A stretch of 64,000 bases of DNA, from assembly GCF_963576675.1 (NCBI RefSeq), contig NC_088915.1, forward strand, positions 86,065,501 to 86,129,500, read 5' to 3'. Position numbers and translations under genes: made by a program. Below are positions 9,809-20,778 of this stretch, in pieces. The stretch comes from Euphorbia lathyris. Lineage: Eukaryota > Streptophyta > Magnoliopsida > Malpighiales > Euphorbiaceae. The notes under the pieces were generated by a model. The model saw nothing but the letters and a program-made list of their open reading frames with translations, did no database searches and was not told where the DNA came from. Each line of letters starts with the position of its first letter. Within the stretch, counting starts at the first letter, position 1.

Positions 9809-11530
9809 CTAGTTACTTTTAGGTACCCAATTCTTTTTGGGTCCTGACTTGTTAGGTGCAACAGGTATAGCATCATATTTTATTTTATGACGACATACAT
9901 GGACAGTATGGCCATTCTTTCCACAGAAGTCACAACTGACCTTCTGTTTAGGGTTTTTTACTGACTTGTCAGCACCCCAGTGCTGAGCATGCCAGCACAC
10001 TTTAGTAGTGTGTGCTAACTTCCCACAAAAGTCACACTGGACTTTTCGCTGGGGATTCCATCTCTGCTGAGTACCTTGGTACTGAGTTCTCAGAGGAATG
10101 TTATTTTTCTTAGGAACCTTTAGTTGGTTCTGGATGGTTGTGACGTCCTTCCTCAGTTTCTTTGAAACTGTCTGGACTTCAGACACATACTCATGCATGA
10201 TCTTCATATTATCATGCAGAGTCGAGTTGTCCTGAAGAAGGTATCTGAGGTCACTCAGTTTGACCTCTTCCACTTCATCACAGCGCCTGCTGAGTGCTCT
10301 AACCTTTTTATTACACTTCTTAACAAGTGTATAGAGATCACTCAGGGCATTAACCATATCGTTTCTGAGCTGGGGAAGAGAAATTACCTCATTTGATTGC
10401 TCTTCATCATCTGATGCGATGGATGGGTCAGCATGCTCAGAGACGCATGGCTCAGCAAGTTCGTCAGCCATAAAGCATATCTTCGCTGACTCGGTGGCCT
10501 CAGTTTCTGTTGATGAAGATTCATCACTGTCACTCCAAGTAGCCACCATTGCCTTCTTCCCACTCTTTTTGTCTTTCCTCAGCGTGGGGCAGTTTGACTT
10601 AATATGGCCAGCTTGATGGCACTCAAAGCATGTAATGGGCTTTGAGCTGTCCTTTCTGTATTTGCTGTCGCTTGAGTCAGCCTTATACTTATCAAACTTT
10701 TTGTAAGGCTTTTTAGAATATTTGTCGTTCTTCCTGAACAGCCTCTTCATCTTTCTTGTGAACATGGCCATCTCCTCATCATCAGTTGAACTCCCGTCAG
10801 TGGAGTCAGCCTTCATGACAAGTGACTTCTGCTTCTTGTCATCAGATTTTTCCTTCACCTCAAAGTTTTTCATGGATATCTCATGGGTCAGCAATGAACC
10901 GATGAGTTTGTCATATTTGTAGGTGGTTAAATCCTGAGCTTCCTCAACTGCTGTCTTCTTTGCTTGCCAGTCTTTTGGAAGACTCCTGAGTATCTTTTTG
11001 AGTTGTTCTTCCTCAGTGAAGATTTTCCCAAGTCTCTTGAGCTCATTAATGATGTTGGTGAACCTTGCGTTCATGTCTGAAATGCCCTCATCATTGTTCA
11101 TCTCGAACAGCTCGTACAGTCTCATCTGCTGATTCACCTTGGATTCTTTTACTTTGTTTGTTCCCTCGTAGGTGACTTCCAGCTTCTTCCAGATCTCTTG
11201 TGCCGACTCACAACCTGAGATTTTGTTATATTCTGCAGCATCGAGCGCACAGTGAAGCATATTGATAGCCGAAGCATGGTTTTGAAGCTTCTTAAGATCA
11301 TCCTCTGTCCATTTGGCCTTAGCTTTTATAACTGTTTGGCCAGCCACAACCTCAACAGGTACAAACGGCCCTTGGACTATAGATAGCCAGGCACTCATGT
11401 TTTTCATCCTATTCTTCCAGAAGGTATAGTTTGACTCGAAGAATAGGGGAGGCCTAGTAATAGACAGCCCCTCAGGCAGTATTTGAGTTGTTTGGTTTCC
11501 AGGGAGAAACCGAGTGCTGTTTTCGCCCAT
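9809..11530 (-). CDS. E1 gag: copia capsid-like protein with several zinc knuckles
   Basis: 573 aa, intact frame from ATG at 11530. The N terminus holds a UBN2/DUF4219-type copia Gag domain (residues about 25-230). A CCHC knuckle CFECHQAGHIKSNC follows. After a helical region come two further Cys/His clusters near the C terminus (CDFCGKLAHTTKVCWH and CDFCGKNGHTVHVCRH types). It forms the virus-like particle and binds RNA. It ends in TAG; in E2 the same UAG separates gag from pol in one frame. E2 gag aligns over the whole length. Confidence 0.92.
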   Translation of the reverse strand: MGENSTRFLPGNQTTQILPEGLSITRPPLFFESNYTFWKNRMKNMSAWLSIVQGPFVPVEVVAGQTVIKAKAKWTEDDLKKLQNHASAINMLHCALDAAEYNKISGCESAQEIWKKLEVTYEGTNKVKESKVNQQMRLYELFEMNNDEGISDMNARFTNIINELKRLGKIFTEEEQLKKILRSLPKDWQAKKTAVEEAQDLTTYKYDKLIGSLLTHEISMKNFEVKEKSDDKKQKSLVMKADSTDGSSTDDEEMAMFTRKMKRLFRKNDKYSKKPYKKFDKYKADSSDSKYRKDSSKPITCFECHQAGHIKSNCPTLRKDKKSGKKAMVATWSDSDESSSTETEATESAKICFMADELAEPCVSEHADPSIASDDEEQSNEVISLPQLRNDMVNALSDLYTLVKKCNKKVRALSRRCDEVEEVKLSDLRYLLQDNSTLHDNMKIMHEYVSEVQTVSKKLRKDVTTIQNQLKVPKKNNIPLRTQYQGTQQRWNPQRKVQCDFCGKLAHTTKVCWHAQHWGADKSVKNPKQKVSCDFCGKNGHTVHVCRHKIKYDAIPVAPNKSGPKKNWVPKSN

Positions 11531-11578
11531 GGTAGGGATCAGCTCAAGGTTGTTAGACCTTTTAAAGTGAGCTTTTAG

Positions 11579-11590
11579 GCTCTGATACCA
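11579..11590 (-). other. Primer-binding site of E1 (initiator Met tRNA)
   Basis: The minus strand reads TGGTATCAGAGC, the classic complement of plant initiator methionine tRNA, two bases from the inner edge of the 5' LTR. Confidence 0.95.
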
Positions 11591-11592
11591 CT

Positions 11593-12927
11593 TGTTGGTC
11601 CCTTGTTTAGTTGCAAGTATAGTTCCAAGGGGGGGTTAGGAACTATTTAAACTTTTTTCGCAATTTAGGCAGACTTCTTTTTCTAAAGAAAAAGGTTTGA
11701 ACAGCGGCGCTGAGTAAACAGTAAGATACTGGCTTAGTCAACAGGTGACTAGGTCAGTTCCTCAGCTTGAGTCAGGAGATAGCACTTGGAGTCTATTCCT
11801 GAACTCAGACGTTCAACGCGCACAACTCAACTTGACCTCTTTACTTGGTCAGTTTTGATTATTTAAAGCAAGCAATATAAATTAGGAGTTAAGGTTTAGA
11901 AATACTTCACTCAGCAGATTTATCCAGGTTCGGCTTCTTCTAAGCCTACGTCCTGTCCCCGGAACACTTCCGAGATTTCGAATCCTCTACTGAGCTCTTT
12001 AAAGGTAGAGCCTCAAACCTTTTACAATATCAGCAATTGAGTATGACAAGAGTACCTTCCTCTATACTTCTACTCAATCCTAATCTCTCCGCTGAGTACT
12101 TAAAACCGAGTACTCAGCCTCTCCTTTCTATTTCTAGAAATGATAAGTGTTTTTGTCCTAATACAAAGATGTGCTAAGACACTTTAGACGATTTACAATC
12201 ACTCTAGACTTTTACACAAATATGAAAATGTAGTGTAAGAAATTTGCTTTGCTTCTTGCTTGCAGAACTTGTAGAGATTTGGTCAGCGTAATGGCTTGAT
12301 CAAGTTCTGTGTGTTGTGAAGCTTGTGATGGCACTATTTATAGAGACGTCTGGTCATTCGGTCATTTCAAATTTTGAAATAACCGTTGGAGGGAACGGCT
12401 ATATGTCGTTGTCATCCTGACTTGCACAGAGCTCTCGGCCAATCATAATCGTGTATCTTCTGTCCTCGGTCAGCACATCAGATGGTCTCTCCTTTTATGG
12501 TAAAGTCAATTGGACAGCATACTGTGTCGTCTGAACTTTGCCAAAAGAGGAAACACTTTGTCTGGAAGTTTTCCTTTGCCAGCTGCTGTCTTGTACGCTT
12601 TGTCGAGACTACTCAGCAGCTTCATCTTGAAGTTGTTCCCGAAGGTCTTCTAGATCCTTCCGATTGCTGAGTTGCGTTTTGAACAAAAACGGCAGCGTCT
12701 TGACATACGCGGGCCGAGTGTACTGAGTTGTTTAACTTGGGCCTTGGTTTCCGTATTGGGCTTGGGCCTTCCAATCCTTATGACTTATAACATTTATACT
12801 CAACATTGAACAAACACATTAGTAGAATAAATCAAAGCATTTAAACTTAGTGTGTTTAGGATATGTGTTATAATTTATATTTAAACAATTTTGTCAAATC
12901 AAAATTATGTGGAAAGGTATTTCAACA
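11593..12927 (-). repeat. 5' LTR of E1
   Basis: 1335 bp, TG...CA ends, nearly identical to 1488-2827. It carries the promoter for the minus-strand transcript. Confidence 0.95.
12333..12342 (-). promoter_or_regulatory. TATA box in the 5' LTR of E1
   Basis: CTATAAATAG on the minus strand, the only good TATA match in the LTR. It defines the likely U3/R boundary. Confidence 0.6.
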
Positions 12928-12932
12928 GAGCG
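12928..12932. repeat. Target-site duplication of E1, right copy (GAGCG)
   Basis: Exact repeat of 1483-1487. Beyond it the PMD exon resumes in frame. Confidence 0.95.
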
Positions 12933-14285
12933 AGTTCGGTCTAGGTACCGGGGAGAGGCAGACGGTGGCGCAGCTCCTAGATTGGATTGATTCACGGACC
13001 TTGGGGCAGGTAAATATCTTCTAATCGCGCTAGATTTTTGTTTGATCAGACCTGACTTTTTCTTTGTGCTTTCAGATTAGATTCAGGTGGGACGACCTTG
13101 ACTTCGGTCCCGATTACGCGTACGTCACCCTGATCCAGGAGCAGCAGAGCGTGCTTACCGGCCCTTGCATGCGGGCATGGTACTTGGGCGACCGGGGCAT
13201 CACCGGGGTTAGTGCCTCGCATTGGACACCAGGCGAGATCCCCGTCTCCATGTTTGCGGTGCGGACCATGCCCTTATCGGTCATTCGTCGGGATTTGACT
13301 CGCCGCTTTGCTGGTAGAGATGTATGGGTTCATGCCGGGGGCCGTGTTCCCTATTTATCGACATTATTGAGCGCGAGGGATGCCCCAACGGTGGCGATGG
13401 AGGTGGACCCCGTGGCGGACGTGTTTTCGGGGGAGGCTGTCGCTGCAGTCTTCGGTCGGGAGGCGGTTCCAGTGAGTGGTTCGGCCTATTTATTTTTATT
13501 TACGAGATAGTTAGTCGTATTTACTATGCCTTTGCTTGCAGGAGGGTTCCTGAAGGAGTGCCCATATGTCAGATTTCTTCGATGATGCCCGTGCTCAGGC
13601 GTCTACGAGCGAGCCGACACACTGTGCCGGTGAGTCCTCTGTCGCTGCTCGACCAGAGTGGTCCTCTTTAGGCGTACCCATCCTGGACTTTGGGAGGGAT
13701 TTCGCGACAGTTTGCTACGACCAGTCCGGAGTGGCTTATGCCGGTGTCGAGATGGCCCCTCCTGCCTTTACGTCGAGGATACCGTTTGATCCCTCAGACG
13801 CTCTTCAGACTTCGAGGGAGACGTGCACCGATTATGTGGGGCTATCTGGTTTCTTTAGAGATCGACTCAGCTTGCGTTGCGCCAGCCACCTGGTATGTAT
13901 CTTTATTTTATTTTAGTGTAGTGGAATGTATGCACATGTGTATGTATGATTTCTATTCTAGTCTGTATTTCTTTTTTATATCTGTTTTTTTCTTTTTTTT
14001 TTTTTACAGAGCGATCTCCGTGCACATGAGCTGAGACAGAGCGAAACGCTGCGGGAGGCCGATGCCAGGGTTGGCCAGGTGTATCGGGAGAGGAACGACC
14101 ACTGGTCTGGGGTGATGCGAGTGGAGACCGCGGGACGCCTTGCTGTTGAGGAGAGGGTGCGGGAGGAGACCGCGGGGCGCCTTGCTGCCGAGGAGAGACT
14201 TCGAGTCGCCGAGGAGACCCTATCTGCGGAGCGGGCGTCACATCTGAGGGACTTTGAGGCCCACTGGGATTTCCCTCCTTATTAG

Positions 14286-14738
14286 GCTTATCATGTATAG
14301 CTTCGTAGCTTTTATTAGAATTACCCCGATGTATAGCTTGTGTATAGGGAGTGGGGTAGATAGTACGTAGGCTTTTTATTGTGAAAAGAAAGATAAGAAA
14401 TGTATAACTCATGATTCATATTATCTTGCATTCAGTAAATTATAACGATCCCAATCATTCTCTTCAAATATACTCATGCCTTTATTTATTTACAAACAAC
14501 AGAAATACTTAGCCTCTTATACATTATTTTTATAATTGCTCAAGATATAACTACCGTTACCAGGACCTACCTTTTTTCGGTTTTCAGATCCCAACGATTT
14601 TTTATCTCTCCTTTTACTATCCCGGAATTTTCAAATGAGTGCCCTTTCGGGTTTTCACCCATTGGGATGTCCCTTATTGTTGCATAGGCCGCCCTTTGCG
14701 GGTTTTCGACCTATCGGGAATTTTTCTTTCTTTTTTTT
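14286..14738. other. Spacer between convergent PMD gene and gypsy pol (element A)
   Basis: 453 bp between the PMD stop and the pol stop, which face each other. It holds T-rich runs and a tandem pair of about 45 bp near 14640-14720 (CCCTTTCGGGTTTTCACCC and a related copy). Probably carries 3' processing signals for both strands. No ORF. Copy B has the same layout at 34334-34740. Confidence 0.5.
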
Positions 14739-17700
14739 TTACGAAAAGTATTTCTTAAGCCTATCCAGATTGGTAGGTTCGGAGAATTCCATGCCGTCCA
14801 TAGTAGTTAACTTCACCGCTCCTTTGCTTAGTATCTTCTTCACGAAGAACGGCCCTTCCCAGTTTGGCCTAAACTTGCCCCTCGGGTCGGTGTGCGTCAC
14901 ACGGATATGTTTTAGCACCATATCCCCTTCTTTGATAGGGCTGGCCTTGACCTTTTTGTTGAAGGCTCGGGCCATCCTTCGCTGATATAACTGCACATGG
15001 TAAATGGCCTCCATCCTTTTCTCGTCCACTAATGCTAACTGTTCATACCGCTTCTTCACCCATTCCGTCTCGAGAATCTCTGCTTCTACTGCGATTCTCA
15101 ACGATCGCTTTTCAACCTCAATCGGGAGAACGACTTCTGCACCGTATACCAAGGAGAACGGCGTTGGCCCAGTTGACGTTCTAACTGTCGTGCGATAAGC
15201 CCATAAAGCGAGCGGAAGCTGTTCATGTCAGTTCCGATGCGATTCTACTATCTTTACAAGAATCCTTTTAAGGTTCTTATTAGTTGCCTCAACTGCGCCA
15301 TTAGCTTGCGGACGATACGGAGAAGACCTATGTACCGTACTCTTGGAATAGACTTTTCACTTCTCGTTGAAACTGGACCCCATTATCCGTGATCATATGA
15401 TGAGGCACTCCGAATCTGGTGATCAAGTGCTTTTCAATGAACTTCCTCATCTGTTTAGACCCCAACTTGCTAAATGATTCTGCCTCCACCCACTTGGTGA
15501 AATAATCAATAGCGACTGCAATGAATTTGTGCCCGTTCGAAGCATTAGGCCTCACCTCTCCGATAATGTCAATGCCCCAAGCCGCAAACGGCCAAATGGG
15601 TGCTAATACGTGTAGTTCCATAGCTGGTAAATGATTATAATCTCCGTGGATTTGACAATCATGGCATTTCTTCGCATATTCGTTACAATCTCTTTCCATG
15701 GTGAGCCAATAGAAGCATTGCCTTATGATTTTCTTTGCTAACACTGCTCCTCCCATATGGGCTCCACAAATTCCCGAGTGTACTGACTCCATTGCCTCAC
15801 GGGCTTCTCCCGCATCCAAGCACCTCAGTTGCAAACCATCGGTGTGCCTTTTGTAAAGCAAGTCGTTGTGGATGACGAACTGCTGTGCTAACCTTCTAAT
15901 CACAGCCTGATCTCTAAGTTCTGATTCTGCCGGGTAGGTTCCACTCTTCATGAAGTTTACGATATCGAAATACCATGGCTTTTCATCTGCCCCTAATAGC
16001 ATTACGTCTTCGTAGCGCGGTTTGTGAGATCTCTTCAATACCAAAGGCTTCGAGGCCAGGTTCCGAGGGTTGTCCCAAACTGACACCAAAGTGGCCAAAG
16101 CATCTGCTGCCTGGTTTTGTGCTCGAGGAATATGATAAAAACGACACTCGCTGAATCTTTGCGCCAACCCTTCCAGCTGGTCTAGGTAGGGACGTAGCCT
16201 TTCTTCCCTCACTTCCTAGTTTCCCTACGCTTGTTCGATAATCAGCTTTGAGTCGCCCCAGATTTCAACATATGATGCTCCCAGTGCCGCTAATGACTCC
16301 AACCCATAGATGCATGCTTCATATTCGGCCATATTATTGGTGAGAGGGAAGGATAGCTTCTTTGCCATTGGGATCCTTTCTCCTTCTGGTGAGATGAGTA
16401 ACACTCCTACTCCGGCTCCATTTGAATTAACTGCTCCATCGAAGAACATTTTCCATGGTATGACTTCAATTGCGTTTAAGTGCATCGGGGAAATCATAGT
16501 TTATCTCTTCCTCTTCTGCGTTCAGGGGTTGGTTGGCCAGAAATTCTGCTACGGCTCTCCCCTTGATAACCTTCTTCGTTACATATTCGATATTGAATAC
16601 GGACAAAAGCAACAACCATCGGCTAGCTTCCCTGTTAGAGACGGAGTTCGGTACAGATACTTCACGGGATCCATCCGAGAAATAATGATCACTTTGTAAG
16701 ATTGAAAATAGTGCCGTAGTTTCTTTGTTAGCCATACTACTGCCACGCACGTCTTTTCAATCATGTTATACTTAAGCTCGTACTCCAGGAACTTCTTACT
16801 CAGATAATATACCGCGTGCTCCACACCAGTGTCCCCTTCCTGGGCCAGCATTGCCCCAATGGATTGCTCCTCGATCGCTACATAGAGGAGAAGCGGTTTT
16901 CCCAGTTTAGGCGGTCTCAGAACAGGTGGATTAGACAAATAGTTCCGGACGTTCTCCAAGGCTTGCTGACACTTATCATTCCAAATCGTGGGTTGATCTT
17001 TCCGTAGCAACTTAAAGATTGGCTCGCAGATTGCGGTGAGTCTTGCTATGAACCGACTGATATACTGAACCTGCCCCAGAAACCCTCTCACTTCTTTCTC
17101 ATTCTTTGGTGCCGCCATTTCTTGTATGGCCTTCACTTTGTCGGGATCTACCTCAATTCCCCTGTTTTTGATTACATAGCCTAAGATTTTCCCCGATGAA
17201 ACGCCGAAGAAGCACTTTTTCGGGTTTAACCTTAGTTTGAATTCTGCAATTCGAGCCAAAAACTTCTCGAGTGCAGCGAAATGCCCCTCTCTCGTTTCTG
17301 ACTTGACCATCATGTCATCCACATAAACTTCTACCTCTTTGTGTATCATATCATGGAATAGTGCCGTAGCCATTCGCTGGTAAGTTGCCCCGGCATTTTT
17401 CAAACCAAACGGCATCACCCTATAGCAGTATGTTCCCCACTTAGTTGTGAACGAGGTTTTTGCTTTGTGTTTCTCAGCCATCTAAACTTGCATGTAGCCC
17501 ATGAAACCGTCCACATTCGTGTTTAAGACGCTTGATGCTGCACTGTCGATCAACACGTCAATATGAGGCAACGCGAATTCATCTTTGGGGCACGCCTTGT
17601 TAAGATCTCTATAATCGACGCACATTCTCACTTTGCCGTCCTTCTTTGCGATGGGCACTACATTTGAGACCCACGGGGGATAGTCAATTACTTCGATGAA

Positions 17701-18357
17701 CCCTGCTTCTAACTGCTTCTTCACTTCTTCTCTGATCTTATCTGCCCATTCCGGTCTCATGCGTCGGAGTTTCTGCTTCACGGGCTTCGCATCGTGGTAT
17801 GTTGGAATGCGGTGAGTTACGATTGATTGATCGATTCCTGGCATGTCTTCGTACATCCAAGCAAACACTATTTCGTATTTTTTAATTATTCTCTCAAATT
17901 CTTTCCTCTCTTCAATAGTTAATTCTTGAGCAATTTGTATAAGTTTAGGATTTTCGTCCGTGCCAAGATTGAAAGTTGACATTTCTATTGTATTGATTTC
18001 AAATGTAGGCATGTTATATGAATGATAATGCATGGAATGATCACGATCAACATCAAGCAAGTAAGCAAAATCAGAATTCATTTCATTGATAGTGTTGGTG
18101 AGTACATCATCGGATTCAAATAAAGCAGTAATACAATTCTCATCATCAGGGTTCTCGGGTTTCTCATAAGCTTTGGAGGTACCGGGTTCATCTACCGCTC
18201 CCACAGTTGCTTCAATAGTGATCACCTGCTCCTCGGCATTCAGGTCTAACATCATGATCTCCTCGACGAAGCAGCTCGCCTTTCCTTTGCCCCAGTCGGC
18301 AACATCATTGAAGATCTCAAAACCTGGCCGAATCTTTTCTTCGGCGCTAACAGCCAC
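14739..18357 (-). pseudogene. Element A gypsy pol: RT, RNase H, second RNase H, integrase
   Basis: Minus strand: RT (FADLR-like PKDEFALPHIDVL region, then YVDDMMVKS near 17310), gypsy RNase H with its connection end near 16560, then an archaeal-like RNase H at about 16450-16230 (FFDGAVNSNG, NNMAEYEACIYGL, WGDSKLIIEQ: the D, E and D residues are present). Integrase follows with an HHCC finger (about 15780-15640), D in WGIDIIGE and D in ITDNGVQF; its C-terminal domain ends at 14739. Order RT before IN marks Ty3/gypsy; the double RNase H marks the Tat lineage. Breaks include a TAG at 17482, frameshifts near 16620, 16490 and 15335, two TAGs near 16215-16227 and a TGA near 15230. No aspartic protease motif is visible between gag and RT. 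Confidence 0.9.
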
Positions 18358-18381
18358 TTCCGACTCATCATCAGACTCATC

Positions 18382-20778
18382 CTAGATGTTGATCGGAACC
18401 CTCTGATTGATACCTTCCTCGTCAGAGGAACTTCCCCAAATGTCCACGACCATCAGATCCATTATGTGAGGGACATTCGGATTTATGAAGGAAGGATCCG
18501 ACGAGCCATACTGAGCCCAGCCTATTAGTTCTTCATAATCCTTGAGGAACACTCCATTCATTCTTCTAGCCACGAGTGGAATAGCACCCTTCCGGATGCA
18601 CATGAATTGCTCCTGATCACTCAAGGTGACCCGACACGAGGCATACTTGAACCTCCATCTTCTAGCATAATCCACGAATGCTTCCTCGGGAAATTGCTTG
18701 ATCCTTTCTAAATCTTCCAACGACCCTGTCCACGGAATGTACATCTCATACCTCTGCACAAAGGCCTCCATGAGGGATCCCTAGTCCCCTTTTGTCTTTG
18801 CCGAGAGCATTCGGTGCCATATCAAAGCTTCTCCTAGGAGTGTCTTTGGAAAATGCTGGACTAACTCACTTCGGTAGAGTCCCGCGTCAAACATGTAGGC
18901 ACGGAAACGATTTATGTGATCAATGGGGTTCTCATCTCCCTTATACTTAGACATGGCTGTTACTGCTTCAGGTGTCTCCTCTTCGGGTAATGCAGGCATT
19001 TCCTCCAGACATTCCCGTGCGGCGTATTTCTTGATGAATCTCTTAGTCATTTTTGCCCAATCTGCTTTAACGTGCATTGGAAGAGACATGTACCACACTA
19101 GTGACTCTCCTGCCAATGAGTTGCAAAACAAGCTCGTGATCTCCTCCTCTTTGAAACCTAGAGGACCCATAGCCGACAGATAAAAATGCAAGTGCTCCAT
19201 GGGGTCCTTCCCTTCATTATACTTGCTGACCGTCAGAAATGGACGTTTGATAGGCCCAATTTGCATCGCGCTATATTCCCCTGCCTGTGTTTTGTCTCTT
19301 CGATACTTCATAAAAAACAAGCTTGACATCAGTGACCAATCATGCTTAGTCGAGTCAGGTAGCGATTGAAACCACTTCAAAGGTTCGCCCACCAGCGAAA
19401 GATAGAACCATGGAGCGACTTTTTCCACTTTGTATGGCTCCCCAAACATAGCACACACATATCCATATAAATGAGCTTCGGGGTCTTCTATCCCACTAAA
19501 CAAATTCAACACCGGCATGATCCTCCGAGATGATACTTCCTCGGTTTCCTCGGTTTCAGTTCTATCGTCCATCACCTCTTCCGTTGGCTCTTCCTCCAAA
19601 ATAGACACGTATAAACCATTTCCCACATTCCTTTTCTCATCGGAGTCCAACAGCTCCTCCTTAAATTCACAAAATGACCCTACCCCCAAGTTTTCCTCCA
19701 ACTTAGATCCGATTGCACCTACCCCATGGCTAGTTTTCTCGATGGCATTGAGTTCAAGAACTCCTACTATGACGGGTTCTACGTGAGCACTCGGCCCTCC
19801 GGCACCATTCCCCAACTTCCTCCGTTTAGTATGAGATATTTTCTGTCCTCCCTCAACTGTCAAGGCGTAGTAGTAAATTTGATTGAAATTGGTGAAAGGC
19901 ATATGCCGCAGCTCCTCCTTAATATACGGCGACGTGTTGCCAATTACCATTCGGATCTGATCCTACTCAAGCGGCTCCTGCTTCATAACCGCCGCCTTAG
20001 CTCTCCACCTACTCACAAAGTCGGACAAAGACTCCCCAGCCTGCTGCTTGGTGTTCTCTAGCTCCCTCAAAGTAATCTCAAACATAGTGTTGAAGCTATA
20101 TTGGGTGATGAATGTCTTTGCCAGTTCTTTCCAATCTCTCTTCGTTCCCAGCGGCAATGCATGAAACCACACAAGGGCAACTCCTTCCAGATAGGCACTG
20201 AACAGCCCTAGGATCTGTTCCTCCGTCAGAATTATGTGCTTCATTGCTGCCACATATTGGTTCACGTGGGCGGTAGGATCCCCAGTTCCATCGAACTTCT
20301 TCATGTCCGGGAGTTGGAATTTCAAAGGCAAAGCAGTCGTCGATAAGCAGTTCTTCAAGTTATAAAAATCCTGACTCCCGGAGCCTATCCCGCGTAGATC
20401 ATGCACTTCCTGAGTGATGTGCTACTTCCATTCCTCTTCCCTTTTCTTTCTCTTCCCCAAACTGCTTGTTACGCAATCCTGATAGTTATCTCCAAAACGG
20501 GGACCCGTGCTCACAATGTTCTCAGCTGGTTTACTGCCACTCTTGTTACTCTTAATTGCAAGCTCGTCCAGCTGGACTAAAATTGCGGTTAACTGATCGT
20601 TGAGGTTGTTTACCACTCTTTCTAACCCTGATATTCTCTCATCTAGCGTAGACATAACGACCGAAGACTGAGCTGATTCGGACAACGATGATTCGGATGT
20701 CACAACTGCTGATTCGGAACTGTCAACCCGTAGCTGATCAGACTGCCTGGCTAGTCGGTTACTCTCGCGAAACCACAA
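18382..20778 (-). pseudogene. Element A gag with four successive Gag-like modules
   Basis: One frame on the minus strand, interrupted by TAG or other stops near 20407-20421, at 19963, 18781 and 18382. The N-terminal 118 aa (20422-20778) contain a leucine-rich helix. Then the Retrotrans_gag signature (D-P..H hydrophobic helix, L.G.A..W...L, W..L...F...Y) occurs four times: about 20313-19880, 19518-19300, 19239-19021 and 18960-18600. The W-containing cores are YLEGVALVWFHALP, SLVGEPLKWFQSLP, SLAGESLVWYMSLP and LLGEALIWHRMLS. The modules are strongly diverged, so the duplication is old. No CCHC zinc knuckle is seen after the last module. Known Tat elements normally have one Gag domain. Confidence 0.8.

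Larger units (their letters stand above)
1488..12927 (-). mobile_element. Element E1: SIRE-like Ty1/copia retrotransposon with an extra ORF
   Basis: This 11.4 kb element is complete at both ends: LTRs 1488-2827 and 11593-12927, 5-bp target duplication, PBS and polypurine tract. Minus-strand order is gag (9809-11530), pol (6672-9803), extra ORF (3365-6190), 3' LTR. Integrase before reverse transcriptase marks Ty1/copia. The large size, long LTRs, multi-knuckle gag and an ORF between pol and the 3' LTR match the SIRE/Maximus lineage. I count 7 substitutions plus two length differences (poly-G 11 versus 7, and one A) between the LTRs, about 0.5 percent, which implies a recent insertion. Pol has three in-frame stops, so this copy is not autonomous. 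Confidence 0.93.
673..14285 (+). pseudogene. Antisense plant mobile domain (PMD) gene of element A, split by E1
   Basis: Exons by splice sites are 673-1323, 1400-1487 joined to 12933-13009, 13076-13471, 13542-13892 and 14010-14285. Every junction is phase 0, with GT/AG borders. Exon 1 of this set encodes the PMD signature (motifs such as ISPRDFSLLTGL and the RELGFEPFI region) known from plant PMD/aminotransferase-like proteins. The last exon encodes an Arg/Glu-rich coiled coil with repeated AGRLA-EER units. The gene runs opposite to gypsy gag-pol and converges on pol. E1 sits inside the second exon; without E1 and one target duplication the exon is 165 nt and in frame. A TGA near 13551 at the start of the fourth exon also interrupts it. 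The true first exon would be off the left edge. Role unknown; PMD proteins are linked to TE-derived nuclear functions. Confidence 0.8.

Noticed and set aside
11579..11590. tRNA gene fragment
   Set aside because: It is the 12-base primer-binding site only; no cloverleaf can be formed around it. The same holds for 58030-58041.
13903..14412. Minus-strand frame of 169 codons across the end of the PMD gene
   Set aside because: Antisense to the coiled-coil exon; Pro/Ser-rich composition is a shadow of Arg/Glu codons. The frame in B (33972-34478) is similar for the same reason.
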